Shown in pieces: positions 1-11,099 of a DNA stretch of 64,000 nt; the stretch's first letter is position 1; each line of letters begins with the position of its first letter. Origin of the DNA: Clitopilus passeckerianus (Eukaryota; Basidiomycota; Agaricomycetes; Agaricales; Entolomataceae). Both the position numbers and the translations under genes were made by a program. The stretch lies in assembly GCA_944990035.1 (NCBI GenBank), contig CALYLX010000156.1, positions 372,001 to 436,000 of the forward strand, in the 5' to 3' direction. The notes under the pieces are model-generated. The model was given only the letters and a program-made list of their open reading frames with translations. It did not search any database and was not told the origin of the DNA.

Positions 1-1527
1 GGCCAGCGCCGAGTATGACCACTCAAGTCGATCCAGACATACCTATTTCAGAAGATTTATTAAGGAGGATGTCATTGCGGTTAGATTACTGCAGATGAAG
101 GCGTCCCTAATGCGCATTCGAACTCTTCGCGAGAGCCATGGGTCGATAGGACTTTGAGGATTGGCAGAAGTCCAACAATATTGAAGCATGAACGCAGTAT
201 CAAGCGATGCCGAGCTATAATCAGGTCGACAATACTAGTGTCAGCCTGAGAGCAGGGTAGAAGCGCTTTGCATGGACCTGGTGATTCTCTCGCCACATCC
301 GGCGTATACTGCTTCACGTCCTGCATCATAATAAGGAGCCCATATATCAGCAAGTAGCGTCAATAATACAGGGTTGGAGGCCATTCAATTCGAAGAAGAA
401 TTGGGATCCTCGCGTTCAATCACTTTGACACTAGGAAATGCCCAATTACAATAGGTTGGAGGAGAAGTGATGGGGGAAAACACATCTCCCGTGCAGATAT
501 CGTGTCCATGACACCCGCTCGCGCCTGCACGGTGCTAGAGGCCCTGTACTAGGTGTGAGTTGATACCTGTAGAGATTCAAGTATTGAGATAGTATGATTT
601 GGGTTGAAGACGCACCGGACCGGTGAGCCATTGCGTGGAGATCTCGACGATGATCACGTGCATTCGATCCTCGTCAGTGGCAACTTTCTCGGACGACGCT
701 TGGATTGGACGACGCATCTCCGCACCTTTCCTCTAACGACACACAACCTTCGCTGCGTTGTCAAACTCTACTATGGCCTTGGAACGTTAACTTTAAGGGC
801 CTTAGGAGCTCAATGGCCGCTTGAATAGGCAAAAGACATACATCTCGTTTGGCTACTGTTAGCTCGGGTGCACAATGCCTCAATTTGGCACCACCACGGT
901 GTCCTGAGCCATCACGGCAAAAGAGCTCGAGATATCTTCGACCTGGGCCGTTATGGGGTGCAGCCTTCGGTACGTTGTAAAGTGCCTACGGAACGCGTTC
1001 TGAGCTCATATTCTCTGCGTAGGCTGCCCTCACCTACCATTCTGTGCTCCTTCCGGCCTGAACATCTACCGACCAGAGCACTTTAGACCTACCTACCGAC
1101 CGGCTGATCGAACAAAGGATACAAGGGATCCCTCTTTGCAGGCGTTCATGCCGCAGAAATGGGGTGTATTGGGACCCATCCTGGATTCAAACGAATCCTG
1201 CATTTGGAATCCGAAGGTTGAAAGCGTCATTATTGGACAAAATGAAGTGACTACGACGAATCTACTAGCAATATCCTCGGGAGAAAATCAATATGTTACC
1301 CCCCGGATACTCGAAGGTATGTTTTTAGAAGTTCACACAATCCAGCTGAACTCATTTACTCATAATTCTCGGTTCCAGCCGTCATGTAGACACCAGATCT
1401 ACCCATGGGTTTTGGCCAGCCTGGCACATCTCCTCACGATTTAGCCCTCTGTTGGCCCAGCGGTGGCTACCCGATAAGAATTTCCTATTCAAGCACTTTG
1501 AGGCTGGCATTTCGACATGAGCCGGCG
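1..1527. other. No supported gene
   Basis: No reading frame here shows a recognisable domain. One spliceable mini-frame exists: ATG at 1292, a plausible intron of about 60 nt from GTATGT at 1319 to an AG near 1378, and a stop at 1444. It gives only about 30 residues and has no other support. The upstream element of the next gene begins at 1528. Confidence 0.5.
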
Positions 1528-1544
1528 TCAAACAAGTGCAATGG
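1528..1544 (+). promoter_or_regulatory. Shared coiled-coil-cluster upstream element, copy 1
   Basis: The sequence reads TCAAACAAGTGCAATGG. It ends 79 bp before the ATG at 1623, and a TATA-like CATAAAAG follows at 1554-1561. The same 17-bp element precedes at least six other genes in the window, which argues for a functional core or proximal promoter element. The bound factor is unknown. Confidence 0.65.
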
Positions 1545-1622
1545 GAGGACGACCATAAAAGCCCACCCACTAGGTAGCGAACTGCAGTTCCCTTGTTTCT
1601 TCCACACCACAACGATCCAAAG

Positions 1623-3767
1623 ATGTCCAACCTTCATCTCATCACACAAACCATCACTACTCTTCTCCTTGCCATCGGGCACTTGGCCTTGGCCAATCCT
1701 ATGGTACTCGGTCAATTCACCTTCACCCAACGCGCCTTAAGCCATCCTCTCGTCGTCAATGTGCAGGCATTCTATTCATCTCTGCTTTTCGTGGTCAACA
1801 GAACGGTCCTCGAGTCCAGCCCTCAAATCACCTGCGTTCTCCATTATCGCCCACGCCCACGGCGACGTATCAGAGACCCGGTGCATCGCTGCCTCGCCGT
1901 CATCCACCTCTTCGAGAACATTAGTAGTGCATTCAGGCGATGTTCAACGCTGCTCGTCTCGATCCTCACCGTTTCCATCTCCGTCATCCGTAACGTTCCC
2001 GCCAACATCCGCCTCAGGACCGCAGGGTGGCGCTCTCTCGTCGTCAACCACCTGTTTGGGAACATTCGCAATGCCTTCCAGCGATGCCCGACTGTGCTCG
2101 CCTCGATCCTCGCCATTACCGCCTGTGCTATCTTGGACATCCCCGTCGTCATCCGCTTCATCTTCCGGATCTACTTCTCGATATGGCTTGCCTTCGACTC
2201 TATGTTCGCCTTTCACCTCGCTGGAAAAGCACAAACAGGATCCCGTCCCTGTTCTGCGAGTGATGGAGAGAGCGCCGTAATTCGACAGCTACGTGAGGAG
2301 TTGGAGGTCATCAAGCAGGAGAATAAGGCATTGAAGGCGGAAAAGGCAGCGAGTTGCATCTGGGTGGCTGGCGTCCGGCGTGTGGTGAAGTTGCAGAAGG
2401 CGAGGATTGATGCTCTGAAGACCAGACTGCGCGTTCAGAAAGCCAAGGGTCGTGAACTGGAGGTTGTCAAAGGAAGGGTTATGGAGCTGAAGGACGAGGT
2501 TGACATCCTGAAGGCAGAAAAGGCGTTGGTGAAGGAGGAGCTCGAACGATCGAAGGAGCTGGTCGAAGTGACCGAAGCTGAGAACAAGCAGCTTCGTGAA
2601 GACCTGCAGTCAGCCAAGAAGACTGTAGAAAACTTTGCCACCCAAGTCGTCGAGACCGAAGCTTCAAAGGAAGAGGAATACAAGAAAAGGATTGTGGCAG
2701 AAACCGAGGTTGCTGCTTCTCGCGATCGGGTTACCGCGTTGGGTAAAGAGCTCAAGGGGATGAAGATTGAATCGGTTGTGGTGATGCTGGTTTTGAAGAA
2801 GGAGAGGGAGGGTAGGACCACTGATAAGGCGGATGCGGAGAAAGCCAAAGAGGAGCACGCTCAGGAGACGATTGACCTCCGGCTCCAGCTCGTGGAAGCA
2901 CAATCGTTGGCGAACAGCACCGCGTTGGAACTCCAAACTGTCAAGCAGGACAAGGCAGCTGTTGAAGAAGAGTTAACCCACGTCCAGGACCAATTCGCGA
3001 TCATCTCCGACCAGAATGTCACTCTGATTGCTGCGAACACGGATTTCCAGCAACAAGTCCACGAGCTTCAATCCAAACTCCCGAGCACGGCTCCTATCGC
3101 CAAGGACGATGCTCTAGATGTCAAGACGAGCTTGGCTGATGAAGACCTGGAATCTCTGGAAACGCTGAAGAACTATTTCGCCGCCAAGGACGTGGTTGCC
3201 AGGAGCCTTCCTATAGACGTTGCTACTACGAAGGCAGACGAAGACGAAGAGGTAGTCATTCTGGACCACGAGGACACCCTTCTTAACGAGAACAGCGAAG
3301 GCCATATCATCGTTGAAGCGAACTTATTGAAGGATGGAGCCAAGAAGGAGGATTCGAAGACCACCGCCGAGGACTGTTCATCCACCGTTAAGAACCACAG
3401 CACCCCGCCTGTGGTCCCGACAACGGTTAAGGATGAACCTCCTGCACTTGATCATCAAAAGTGCACCAGCGGTTGCGAGCTCGTCCTCCCTCTACCCCAA
3501 GCATCCTCTCCCATCGCCCCCGTTTCGCCTTCCGAGCCCTTGATGACCGCCAATACAGATTCCGCCACTGACCTTGATGTTTCCTCTACCCCGCCACAGA
3601 GGAAGACAAGGCCTAGGCGTCGGCGTGGGCCGAGACGAGTTGGGCAAGGTGCAAATGATGTTGAAATTGTCGCTGTTCCTACTGTTCCTACTGTTCCTAC
3701 TCCTACTCCGACATCGAATCGTCGGCGACGCACTCATCGTCCCTGGTTCTACCAACCCAAAGCTTGA
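1623..3767 (+). CDS. Membrane-anchored long coiled-coil protein (family member 1)
   Basis: Single-exon, 714-aa protein of unknown function. Residues 1-205 are hydrophobic, with several candidate membrane segments including an N-terminal signal-anchor-like stretch. Within this region a unit of about 45 residues is duplicated in tandem (about residues 90-130 and 137-180, both with an HLF-NI-AF-RC pattern). Residues about 225-500 form a long Leu/Glu/Lys-rich coiled coil. An acidic Ser/Thr-rich linker follows. The C-terminus is strongly basic (RRRRGPRR) and ends ...RPWFYQPKA. The ATG at 1623 was chosen because it lies 79 bp after the shared upstream element and downstream of a TATA-like box; an upstream in-frame extension has no ATG. 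Likely membrane-tethered with a cytosolic rod (inference). It belongs to the dispersed cluster described in the summary. Confidence 0.75.
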   Translation: MSNLHLITQTITTLLLAIGHLALANPMVLGQFTFTQRALSHPLVVNVQAFYSSLLFVVNRTVLESSPQITCVLHYRPRPRRRIRDPVHRCLAVIHLFENISSAFRRCSTLLVSILTVSISVIRNVPANIRLRTAGWRSLVVNHLFGNIRNAFQRCPTVLASILAITACAILDIPVVIRFIFRIYFSIWLAFDSMFAFHLAGKAQTGSRPCSASDGESAVIRQLREELEVIKQENKALKAEKAASCIWVAGVRRVVKLQKARIDALKTRLRVQKAKGRELEVVKGRVMELKDEVDILKAEKALVKEELERSKELVEVTEAENKQLREDLQSAKKTVENFATQVVETEASKEEEYKKRIVAETEVAASRDRVTALGKELKGMKIESVVVMLVLKKEREGRTTDKADAEKAKEEHAQETIDLRLQLVEAQSLANSTALELQTVKQDKAAVEEELTHVQDQFAIISDQNVTLIAANTDFQQQVHELQSKLPSTAPIAKDDALDVKTSLADEDLESLETLKNYFAAKDVVARSLPIDVATTKADEDEEVVILDHEDTLLNENSEGHIIVEANLLKDGAKKEDSKTTAEDCSSTVKNHSTPPVVPTTVKDEPPALDHQKCTSGCELVLPLPQASSPIAPVSPSEPLMTANTDSATDLDVSSTPPQRKTRPRRRRGPRRVGQGANDVEIVAVPTVPTVPTPTPTSNRRRRTHRPWFYQPKA
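1891..2160 (+). repeat. Internal tandem duplication within the coding sequence
   Basis: Two adjacent diverged copies (about 1891-2012 and 2031-2157) encode matching segments: HLFENISSAFRRC versus HLFGNIRNAFQRC, each followed by a hydrophobic stretch and a V-x-IR motif. The repeat doubles a short membrane-associated segment of the protein. Confidence 0.7.
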
Positions 3768-4652
3768 TTTTCTTGTGGATCCTGATTAGATTTTGTTGCA
3801 TATTCTCTAATATCTGTCGCTCATTTACAAAGATTCCTTCTGAATACACATTCTTTACTTTTAACTTCACTTTAATAAACCTTCATTTATTTCGTGCATT
3901 CCCTGCTTCGTAACTTAATTCCATCGTATTTAGATATATTTGGGCATTAATTCGACTGGGTTCAATATGGTCTCTTTCTTCGACAATCAATTGCATTAGA
4001 GCTGGAATATATATATTTTTTCTGTCATTAAGTCATCAAACTTCACCGACACTTCTATTTTACCACAAAGCAACCTTTTAGTCGTGAGCAGAAACATTTG
4101 CTTGAGTTATTTACTAGCAATCAAGAGAGTTCATAACAATCTTCGTCGGCGAGAATGTGCTGCATAATGTGCATTGTGCAGACGCGACGCGACGCCTTTG
4201 GTCACATGATCGCAATTTCGCCAATTTTCTCCGTTGGTCTCGAGCGACTTGACCACCACCACTGGACCGTCCTGGACGAGCTCATCCACACACAGCTATT
4301 ATCAAAGCTGGCGCGATGATACTCTCTGCTTGTCTGTTTTCATACAAGCTCTCGAAACGATTTCAATCGCAGCGGTTGACCTGGGGATTCAGAACGAGAA
4401 TGACCCGAACTTGAATTCTCTTCTCGTCTGGGTTTGTCCCTGGACGTAGTTCCTTGAGCAGCACCAGATTCAATGCTGGTATGTGGAAGGATGCATATCA
4501 GGGTGAACTCTATGCTGATTATTTGTCGCTCGCCAGCTTCCCTCAATCGTGGATCAGCTGCCCATCCAGCAAATTGGGGAATGGACTGTGACATGAACTG
4601 CTTTCTAATAGGCGTATTGCGTATACGGATACCGCCACAATCCGTCCTGGGG
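3768..4652. other. Intergenic, AT-rich 3' region then promoter region
   Basis: No gene is supported. The first 350 bp are AT-rich, consistent with a 3' UTR and terminator. A GACGCG triple repeat at 4181-4195 lies next to GTCACATGAT at 4201-4210. Short frames further on have no domain features. Confidence 0.5.
4181..4210. promoter_or_regulatory. GACGCG repeat plus E-box-like site
   Basis: GACGCGACGCGACGC is followed 5 bp later by GTCACATGAT. A similar pairing of GACGCG/ACGCGT words with GTCACGTGAT recurs in four other intergenic regions of the window. The binding factor is unknown; the words resemble MluI-box and bHLH E-box sites. Confidence 0.4.
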
Positions 4653-4669
4653 TCAAAAAAGCACAAGCG
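4653..4669 (+). promoter_or_regulatory. Shared coiled-coil-cluster upstream element, copy 2
   Basis: TCAAAAAAGCACAAGCG lies 84 bp before the ATG at 4753, with CTAAAAG at 4694-4700 as a TATA-like box. It matches the other copies at most positions. Confidence 0.6.
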
Positions 4670-4752
4670 GTTGTACTTCGAATCCGATGAAGGCTAAAAG
4701 CCTCGCTCCTGGTGGATGACCCTCATTCCTCAACACGACCATCTTCACGGAA

Positions 4753-5781
4753 ATGTCTCCTATTCAGACTCTCTTCCAATTCATGTTTGGCATTACCGTC
4801 ACCCTTCTCGGGATCTTCTGGTCCCTTCTATCCATCTTAATGATCGTCGAGCCGATCGTCGAGCGTCTGCTCACTCCGGTTATGCCCATCCTCAATGTTG
4901 GCATCCTGCCCCTTATCCCTTGGATGCAAGATGCCCTCACTTTATACTTCCCGGTCGACGACACCATCGCACGGACCAGAATTGAGGCGCACGCTACTAC
5001 CGTCGGTCAACGCATCGAGCAGGCGCTTTTAGGGGCCTTTGGTCCTATCATCAACATTATCGATGGGTTATTCGGCCTCTATCACTGGCTGGCTGACAGT
5101 GTACGCGGAATCGGCCTCCATCTCGTCAATGGAGCCACTCAATATGGCCGGAAACCGATCGACCTTTTGCTTGAACCGACCCAACGCCTTCAGGGGAAGT
5201 TTAGTACCCTCTACGACGAAGGTGTCCGATTCCTCCAGGGGATACTAGGAATCACCTACATTCTTGCTGTATGCGCCAAGTTGCAGAAACAACGCGAAGA
5301 TGACGAACTCAATACCCGTCCCGTGGCCATTGAGGCGGGAAAGATAGAGCCTAACGAGGGTACTATCATCGAACTCAGAGCTTCACTCAACGATGCCCAT
5401 GAGAAGATTTCTGTTCTGGAGAATACGAAGAACAGCAAGTGCCCCTGTCAACGAGTCAATCTCAACATCGGGCGTAGAACACCCGTGTCGTCGAAGAAAG
5501 TGCAAATGAACAAATTGAGGCGTCACAGCACCTGGGTGGCCACCAATATTGTACGTTCATCTCATACCATTTTATCTCTTTCGGTTTTACTGAAATTATA
5601 TGTGTTTTAGCTGCCCCCCAGACCCAAGGTGGAGCTCCCTCAACGCGCTGCTACCGCCCCCAACACTCCAGACCTGTCTGGTCCTACCGAATTGGAAGCG
5701 CGCCCTGCGTCCTTACGCCGTCGTGCTATTTCCAACTTGAATCGGTTGAGGGACAGGTTCGGTCTTCCCCATCGCAAATAA
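4753..5781 (+). CDS. Multi-helix membrane protein with short coiled coil and basic tail (family member 2)
   Basis: Two exons, 4753-5550 and 5611-5781; the phase-0 intron of 60 nt starts GTACGT and ends TTTTAG. The product is 322 aa. Residues 1-75 form two or three strong hydrophobic segments, and a second amphipathic/hydrophobic block lies at about 95-180. A short coiled coil at about 200-235 is followed by a CxC motif (KNSKCPCQR). The last 56 residues, on exon 2, are Pro-rich then basic and end in HRK. Exon structure, C-terminal basic ending (RR...R-L..RK) and an LxPTQ-like motif before the coiled coil match the gene at 27842, so I infer paralogy. Function unknown. The start follows the shared upstream element by 84 bp. 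Confidence 0.75.
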
Positions 5782-6517
5782 TTCGGTCTCGGCTCTCCCT
5801 CAACGTCCTGGATTTCCTTTTCCTTCTTCCTTTTTCTACATCGGTTGCATCTTTCTTTTCTGCCTCAAGATTTTTCTCGTATTTCAAGAACTGTTATAAC
5901 GCCATCACCATCTTTTTCTGTACCTCCCCCGAAACCATCGATACTCTTCGGCTTCCCAAGATTTGGTGATCCACCCGGTCCTCGTGGAGCCCACGTCGAG
6001 GCTGCAGCTTTCAAGACAGCTGCTACGGCCTCAGGAGTTGTTGGAGAGTATAGAGGCGAAAGCCACGGTTTTGATGAGAAAATAGACCTCGTAGCATACT
6101 ACTAGCTATTAGCTGGTAGGAACTCGGTCGCCAAAAATAGTTTACGATATATACATTTGTAGAGGAATAGAATTTGGATGATTTTGGTCACAAACGCTTC
6201 GCAAGGTCTTTGAGATGTTGATGTGTTTTCGCGAGGTCGGCTTTTCGGGGCCGTGGTCCGACCAAGGTAGTTCGGCTAAGAGCTCCAACTTCCAAGTACT
6301 GCTTCGTCCTGGCTTCATTGGTAAACTTCCGTACAATCCCTATCTCGTGGCCTTGCGGTAGGCTGCAGTGACTTGGAAATGACCCCCATCGTTCTTTCTG
6401 GAGGCTGTGGTAGCCACGCACACTGCTTCTGACGTCAAATTCATATCATCAGCTATATGACTGGCACCATTCCTCTCTTGCTTTTCGACTGCAATTTTCT
6501 TCTCTAAGAACGTCAAA
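5782..6517. other. Intergenic, no gene seen
   Basis: Pyrimidine-rich stretches and short frames only. It contains the 3' region of the upstream gene and the promoter of the LanC-like gene; no clear TATA box was identified. Confidence 0.5.
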
Positions 6518-7660
6518 ATGGCCAGCTTCGAACTTCCACGGTACTTTCATACCGATAAACCTCTCACAAGAAGAGATCCTTACAAGCAACTCGTGGCGTC
6601 ACTGACACGCCTTATCACATCCTACCGTCCGAACCGGATTCGACCACAGGGCGGATTCTATCATGGCCCTCTTAGCATCGCACTACTCCTCTTCCGCCTC
6701 AAGGGCCTGTACCCAGACCTTATCATTGAGGGTCACCACTTGGGTACATGGCTTGCGACTTATCTTAAAGCTGCGAGGACGTACGAGGCTAGATTCCTGG
6801 AGGCTAGCCACAGCCAATGCGGAATCATCAGCGATAAGTTGGCGTTGCTTGCGCTGGAGGCTGCGAATGACAAGGACGCGAAGAAGGCTGCACTGTTGTG
6901 TAAACATGCGTCCCATGCCGTATCTCACCACGAGAACGCCGCAAACGAATGGCTCTACGGACGGGCTGGGTACTTGTACCTCCTCCGTTTTCTTAGGAAT
7001 GCATTCAAAGACGATGAGAAGATTACTCGTACCACCAACGACACCGCGCAGAAAGTCATCCAAGCCATCCTAGACGCTCCTCGGCCTTGGGTATGGCACG
7101 GCAAGGTCTACCTAGGAGCTGCGCACGGTTCTATCGGCATCATAACCCAAATCATCCTCACGGATCCTACCAAGGGACCAGAACTGGAGGGAGAAATTGA
7201 GAGGTTGTTGGACCTCCAATACAAGGAGAGTGGGAACTGGCCTTCCTCTGAGCCGGCGGGTAGGGATCGGCTGGTGCAATTCTGTCATGGAGCAACCGGA
7301 TTCGTCACCTCATTACAGTCGATTGTGGATTATCTCCCGAATCTGGGGTTGAAGGAACGGGTCATGAAAGCCATTAAGCACGGGCAGGAGTGCATTCTCG
7401 AGCGTGGATTGCTGACGAAGGAACCATGCTTGTGTCATGGTATTTCCGGGAATGCACTCGCTCTTGAAAACGACAAGGATTTCGAGGGCTTCCTTTCGCC
7501 GACGACTGGGGGCCAAATGGAGCAGAGGGAGAAAGATGGATTGATGGAGAAATCTAGGGATGGGGAAGGTCTTTGGACGGGAGAGGCAGGGAGAGCGTGG
7601 GTGTGGGCTATTGCGGATAAAGGTTTGGAAAGGATATTCTTGGGGTATAACGACGTCTAA
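6518..7660 (+). CDS. LanC-like (LANCL) family protein
   Basis: Single-exon, 380-aa protein with the LanC/LANCL alpha-toroid signatures. They are an E-W-L-YGRAGYLY motif near residue 145, a GAAHGSIGI motif near 200, the zinc ligand Cys256 in QFCHGATG, and the Cys306-His307 pair in CLCHGISG. Bacterial LanC cyclises lanthionine rings on peptides. Eukaryotic LANCL proteins bind glutathione and add it to dehydroamino acids in damaged phosphoproteins. All three expected zinc ligands are present, so the fold is probably catalytically competent. Length is close to typical eukaryotic LANCLs (about 400 aa). No lantipeptide precursor or dehydratase gene is visible nearby, so a housekeeping or detoxifying role is more likely than peptide biosynthesis (inference). 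Confidence 0.9.
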   Translation: MASFELPRYFHTDKPLTRRDPYKQLVASLTRLITSYRPNRIRPQGGFYHGPLSIALLLFRLKGLYPDLIIEGHHLGTWLATYLKAARTYEARFLEASHSQCGIISDKLALLALEAANDKDAKKAALLCKHASHAVSHHENAANEWLYGRAGYLYLLRFLRNAFKDDEKITRTTNDTAQKVIQAILDAPRPWVWHGKVYLGAAHGSIGIITQIILTDPTKGPELEGEIERLLDLQYKESGNWPSSEPAGRDRLVQFCHGATGFVTSLQSIVDYLPNLGLKERVMKAIKHGQECILERGLLTKEPCLCHGISGNALALENDKDFEGFLSPTTGGQMEQREKDGLMEKSRDGEGLWTGEAGRAWVWAIADKGLERIFLGYNDV

Positions 7661-7806
7661 TGCTCTTGAGCTAACTCGAGCGATGCCCGGAATGCCGCTT
7701 GCTATTCATCTATAGCGTCATTGACGTATCCAAATCTGACTTGATCATTGTGTAGTATATACGGGACAATGTCAAGATACCACAGATTTTCAATAAATAC
7801 TGCAAT

Positions 7807-8931
7807 TTACAGCGATTGTAATAGTTCGAGTGCGTCCGCGGCCGATGTAATGGTCACATCCATCAGCTTCACTCCAAACGAAAGGAGATTTTGTGGTAGA
7901 CCAGATATCTTCGCCGTAGTAATGAACCTTCCGACACCCCAAATATCCACTTCTGCACCATGTCCATCCTTGAATACCGCTGGTGAATGTGTTTTGCTAT
8001 TCAAGTTTGGGGCTGCTTTGGTCGGAGCAATGGCTGCGTCTTCCCAGTCGATAAGGAACCATTCATTTGGATTGTGAATGGATTGCATGACATTGGCTCA
8101 ACGGATGTCTCGATGGAAAATCTGGGGCTCAAAGGTGTGCGTGACCTATCGGATACGTTATGAAAAGTCGATTACAGCGCGCGAACCATACCTTGAGGGC
8201 CTCCAAAACACAGATGACCGCATTTCTAACATAATCCGCAGATGTTGGACCAATATTGATACCTCGGGGCTCAAGTTCAACGAAAGTCTCGTAAGTCGAT
8301 CGACATGTGGTACCCTTTTCGCCTTGAAGTGGTCATAGATCGTTTTGAGAAAGGCAACGCGAGGCTGCTCCTCTAGCGGGTAGGTCTTCCGTATCTTCGT
8401 CTTCAAGAAATCGATGCTTTTGGCATCATCCCTGAATCAACGATTAGATCTGAGACGACTTGGAGTGTATGAAGAATGCTCACCGAGGGACTGTAAGCAT
8501 GTCGGCATCCACCCCTCCTGGAATGGAACGTTCTAGCCTGCGGAGAATCTTGACTAGCCTGATCATCCTTGCTGCATTTCTTATACGTCCGCGTCTCGTC
8601 GACAGGTCTTCGCTGACGAGATCAGTTTCCCTTCTTTGTCTCCGGAAGGCGTGATGGCTGCAATGGTAACATTGGCACCCACTGCGTGATAACATAGAGG
8701 TGTATAAGCCAATTGCAGATTGTCGTGGAGTAAGCATTACTCACCGAGAACATAAGGCGTGGGGTCATAACGCCATTGAGGCTTTTCAGCGAGCTCTTGA
8801 CGATGATGTTTCCCAATAAAGTTTAGCGCTTTCTTTTCACCTTGGAATAGACAGGTGGAATGCAAGAGAATACCAACATTGGGGGTTATAGAGTCTGTAT
8901 GGGTGTCACTGTCGCTGTTGCGAATCCACAT
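7807..8931 (-). pseudogene. Kinase-domain pseudogene (CRN-associated-type protein kinase)
   Basis: Read on the minus strand, fragments match a fungal protein-kinase-like domain often attached to Crinkler proteins. In order they are a PHVDRLT segment near 8290, a FVELEPRGI segment near 8270, an E-A-L-K exon end at about 8192, an intron of about 70 nt, the catalytic loop HRDIR-x-ANVM near 8090, then FLIDWEDAA (DFG equivalent) and GHGAEVDIWGVG. The catalytic loop is broken: where this family has Trp there is TGA (8099-8101 in plus coordinates), a single-base nonsense change. The two segments around 8290 also lie in different frames. Upstream pieces to about 8931 look like the N-lobe side of the same gene. 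The combination argues for a decayed gene. Confidence 0.65.
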
Positions 8932-9397
8932 CGGTTCTCCAAGACATCTGCGGAGAACCTTCGAAATATTATGGCAGCGTATTCCAGGCTCCCTGCAGGT
9001 CCTGGTAGTTTCTTTGCGATGTTCAACACGAGCAAGGGCATTTAGGCCTCAGAATTGAATAACGCGAGAGGTCTTAGAGGCAGAGAAGGGTTCTTAGGCA
9101 GAATGAAAATGTAAGCTAAAGTTCAGAAGAGTCAAAGGACCTCGATAGGGAAAGTCTAGGGCGAAACGCGGGCACACTCATTGTTTTGGGTGAAAGCTTG
9201 GTTTGATTGGGTACATTTATGCTGATTGTGGCAATTTCGGGATGGTATTATGATAAATTCCCACGAAGACTCTAAATTTGGCAAAACCCCTTGTTCTTGC
9301 GCTTTCTTCACATCCTCACGATCCAACGACGACGAGGACAGCAACAAGAAAGCCTTGACGCGCTCTCTAGCAGCTTTAAGCTTAGTTACTCATAAAA

Positions 9398-10126
9398 ATG
9401 GCCCTACAAAGAACAACTATGGCTTGGCCAGACACCTTCTCGCTCTCGGAGCTACTCGTTTCTGGTGCAATATAATAATATTGCAACTACAATCTCCAAG
9501 GACAAGGACGGATTCTCCAGCTTTTACTTCAAGAAGCTATGACGAAGCCAACTGCGCTTATCAGAAGTACACTAACTGGCTCAGGGTAGCGCTCTGACTT
9601 GAAGTGGCCTGTATAGGTATGTGCTACTCATGTACTTGCAAGGACGCTTGTGATTGATTTCCTTTGCAGTGGAGGTCAGCAAGCACGACCATGCAACGAT
9701 TGGAAGCATCAAGCATGGATTTACGGTAGGTGTGCTAACTGTAATTCTGTTCAATGACTTGGCATGACTGATATTAGTTCTACAAGCGTCGAGCTACACC
9801 TCGATATCCCCAAATTCTTCTATACTTTCAAGAAGTCCTTGCTGGCAGCTGTATCATCACCTTTCGCGCTAAGATATAATGAAACGGTCGCCCAGAACTG
9901 GCCCATTCTCATCTGGGCTGACGTTTGGAATCCGACTGCCAGCAAGCAAACACATTTGGAATACGTCCATAAAAAGTCCATCAGTCCTGCTGGCCAGTCG
10001 TATCGGCGAGTATCCATCGGACCATCACCACCATCGTCGGTTTCCATACTACTTGCCTTCCAGCAACTTCTGCGCTTCTACACCATGGTCATGATGCTCA
10101 TCCGCGCCATCCCTCTCCCTCATTAA
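9398..10126 (+). CDS. Possible 4-exon gene of unknown function
   Basis: Exons 9398-9464, 9521-9585, 9670-9725 and 9778-10126 join in a continuous 178-codon frame through three canonical introns (GTGCAA..CCAG, GTAGCG..GCAG, GTAGGT..TTAG) whose phases all agree. That agreement is the only support. No domain, signal peptide or membrane segment is recognised. A Phe/Lys-rich stretch (IPKFFYTFKKS) begins the last exon. It lies between the kinase relic and the Crinkler-like fragment and could be inserted or decayed sequence. Confidence 0.3.
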
Positions 10127-10193
10127 CACCACCCTTCACGGCGTCATATTCGACGATTATGACGTTATCCTCACCTTCCGGGTCCTGGTTGAC

Positions 10194-10616
10194 ATGGATC
10201 TCACGGTTGTCGTCAAAGACCACCGTTCTCCTATCATCAACGCCAGCGCAGGCGACGGGAAGCTCAAGGCAGGGATGACGAATGGACAATCAGATTTCAC
10301 AACGTGTAGACTCAAGGCTACTTCTCCCGCTCCACCTCCTGAGTACAGCCCGTCCACGACTAGCCGTTTTACGCTCTCGCTTGATCCCCCTCCCCCTCTG
10401 AAGTCCATAACGAATTATGTCTTCGAGAAGTCGCTGCTGAAGACTCCCAGCATTGGTGATTGTGATACGACCAGCACTTCCTCATACTGGCCAAAGCGTA
10501 CAGCGAGGAGCAAGCATTCGCAGCAGCATAAGTGGGGACCACAAGGGGAGGTTCCTTACGCCGGTGTCGAGGACTACGCACCGCCCAACCTCCCTCTCTC
10601 CCCTCCTGTTGCCTAG
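10194..10616 (+). other. Open frame of uncertain status
   Basis: An open stretch from ATG 10194 encodes 140 residues rich in Ser/Pro/Thr, and the frame stays open upstream to about 10093. The opposite strand is also open here, so the coding strand cannot be decided. No domain is recognised. Confidence 0.2.
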
Positions 10617-11099
10617 TCCACATTCGGGCGCACGTCCTGGTCTCAGCCCAGACCTCGCGGTGTCTGGCAATACATCCGAGCCTGAGGTTTCTGTGTTATG
10701 CACATATCGACATGTCCTCAACTCTCCACATTGGATTTCATCCAATGTTTCTTCTGTCGGCTGTCTTCGCCACACCAACTTGAAAATCCCAAAAATATTA
10801 GTCCTGAACTCATCGCTTAGTACTTCGTATTATTCTCGGGGGTTTCTTGACTTTATTACCCTGTACACGGTTTAGATATAGGCATGGACCTGGCATTTCT
10901 GCGTTTCGTTTCCTTCTTTGCATACGGACCTGTATTACTTGATTATTTTCATGTTCCTATTTCTGCCTTTTAACTGTGTAGACCTTCGAGTTTCTTTTTA
11001 TAGAATCACGGACGCTGCTTTACGTCCCCACCTTCCGCAACAGTCTCCTCTACAGAGAAAGATCGGCGAATGTGGCCATGGTTCTCTCCATGGTCTCAT
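10617..11099. other. Intergenic, no gene seen
   Basis: T-rich sequence without a supported frame. It is probably the 3' side of the minus-strand Crinkler-like gene. Confidence 0.45.
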
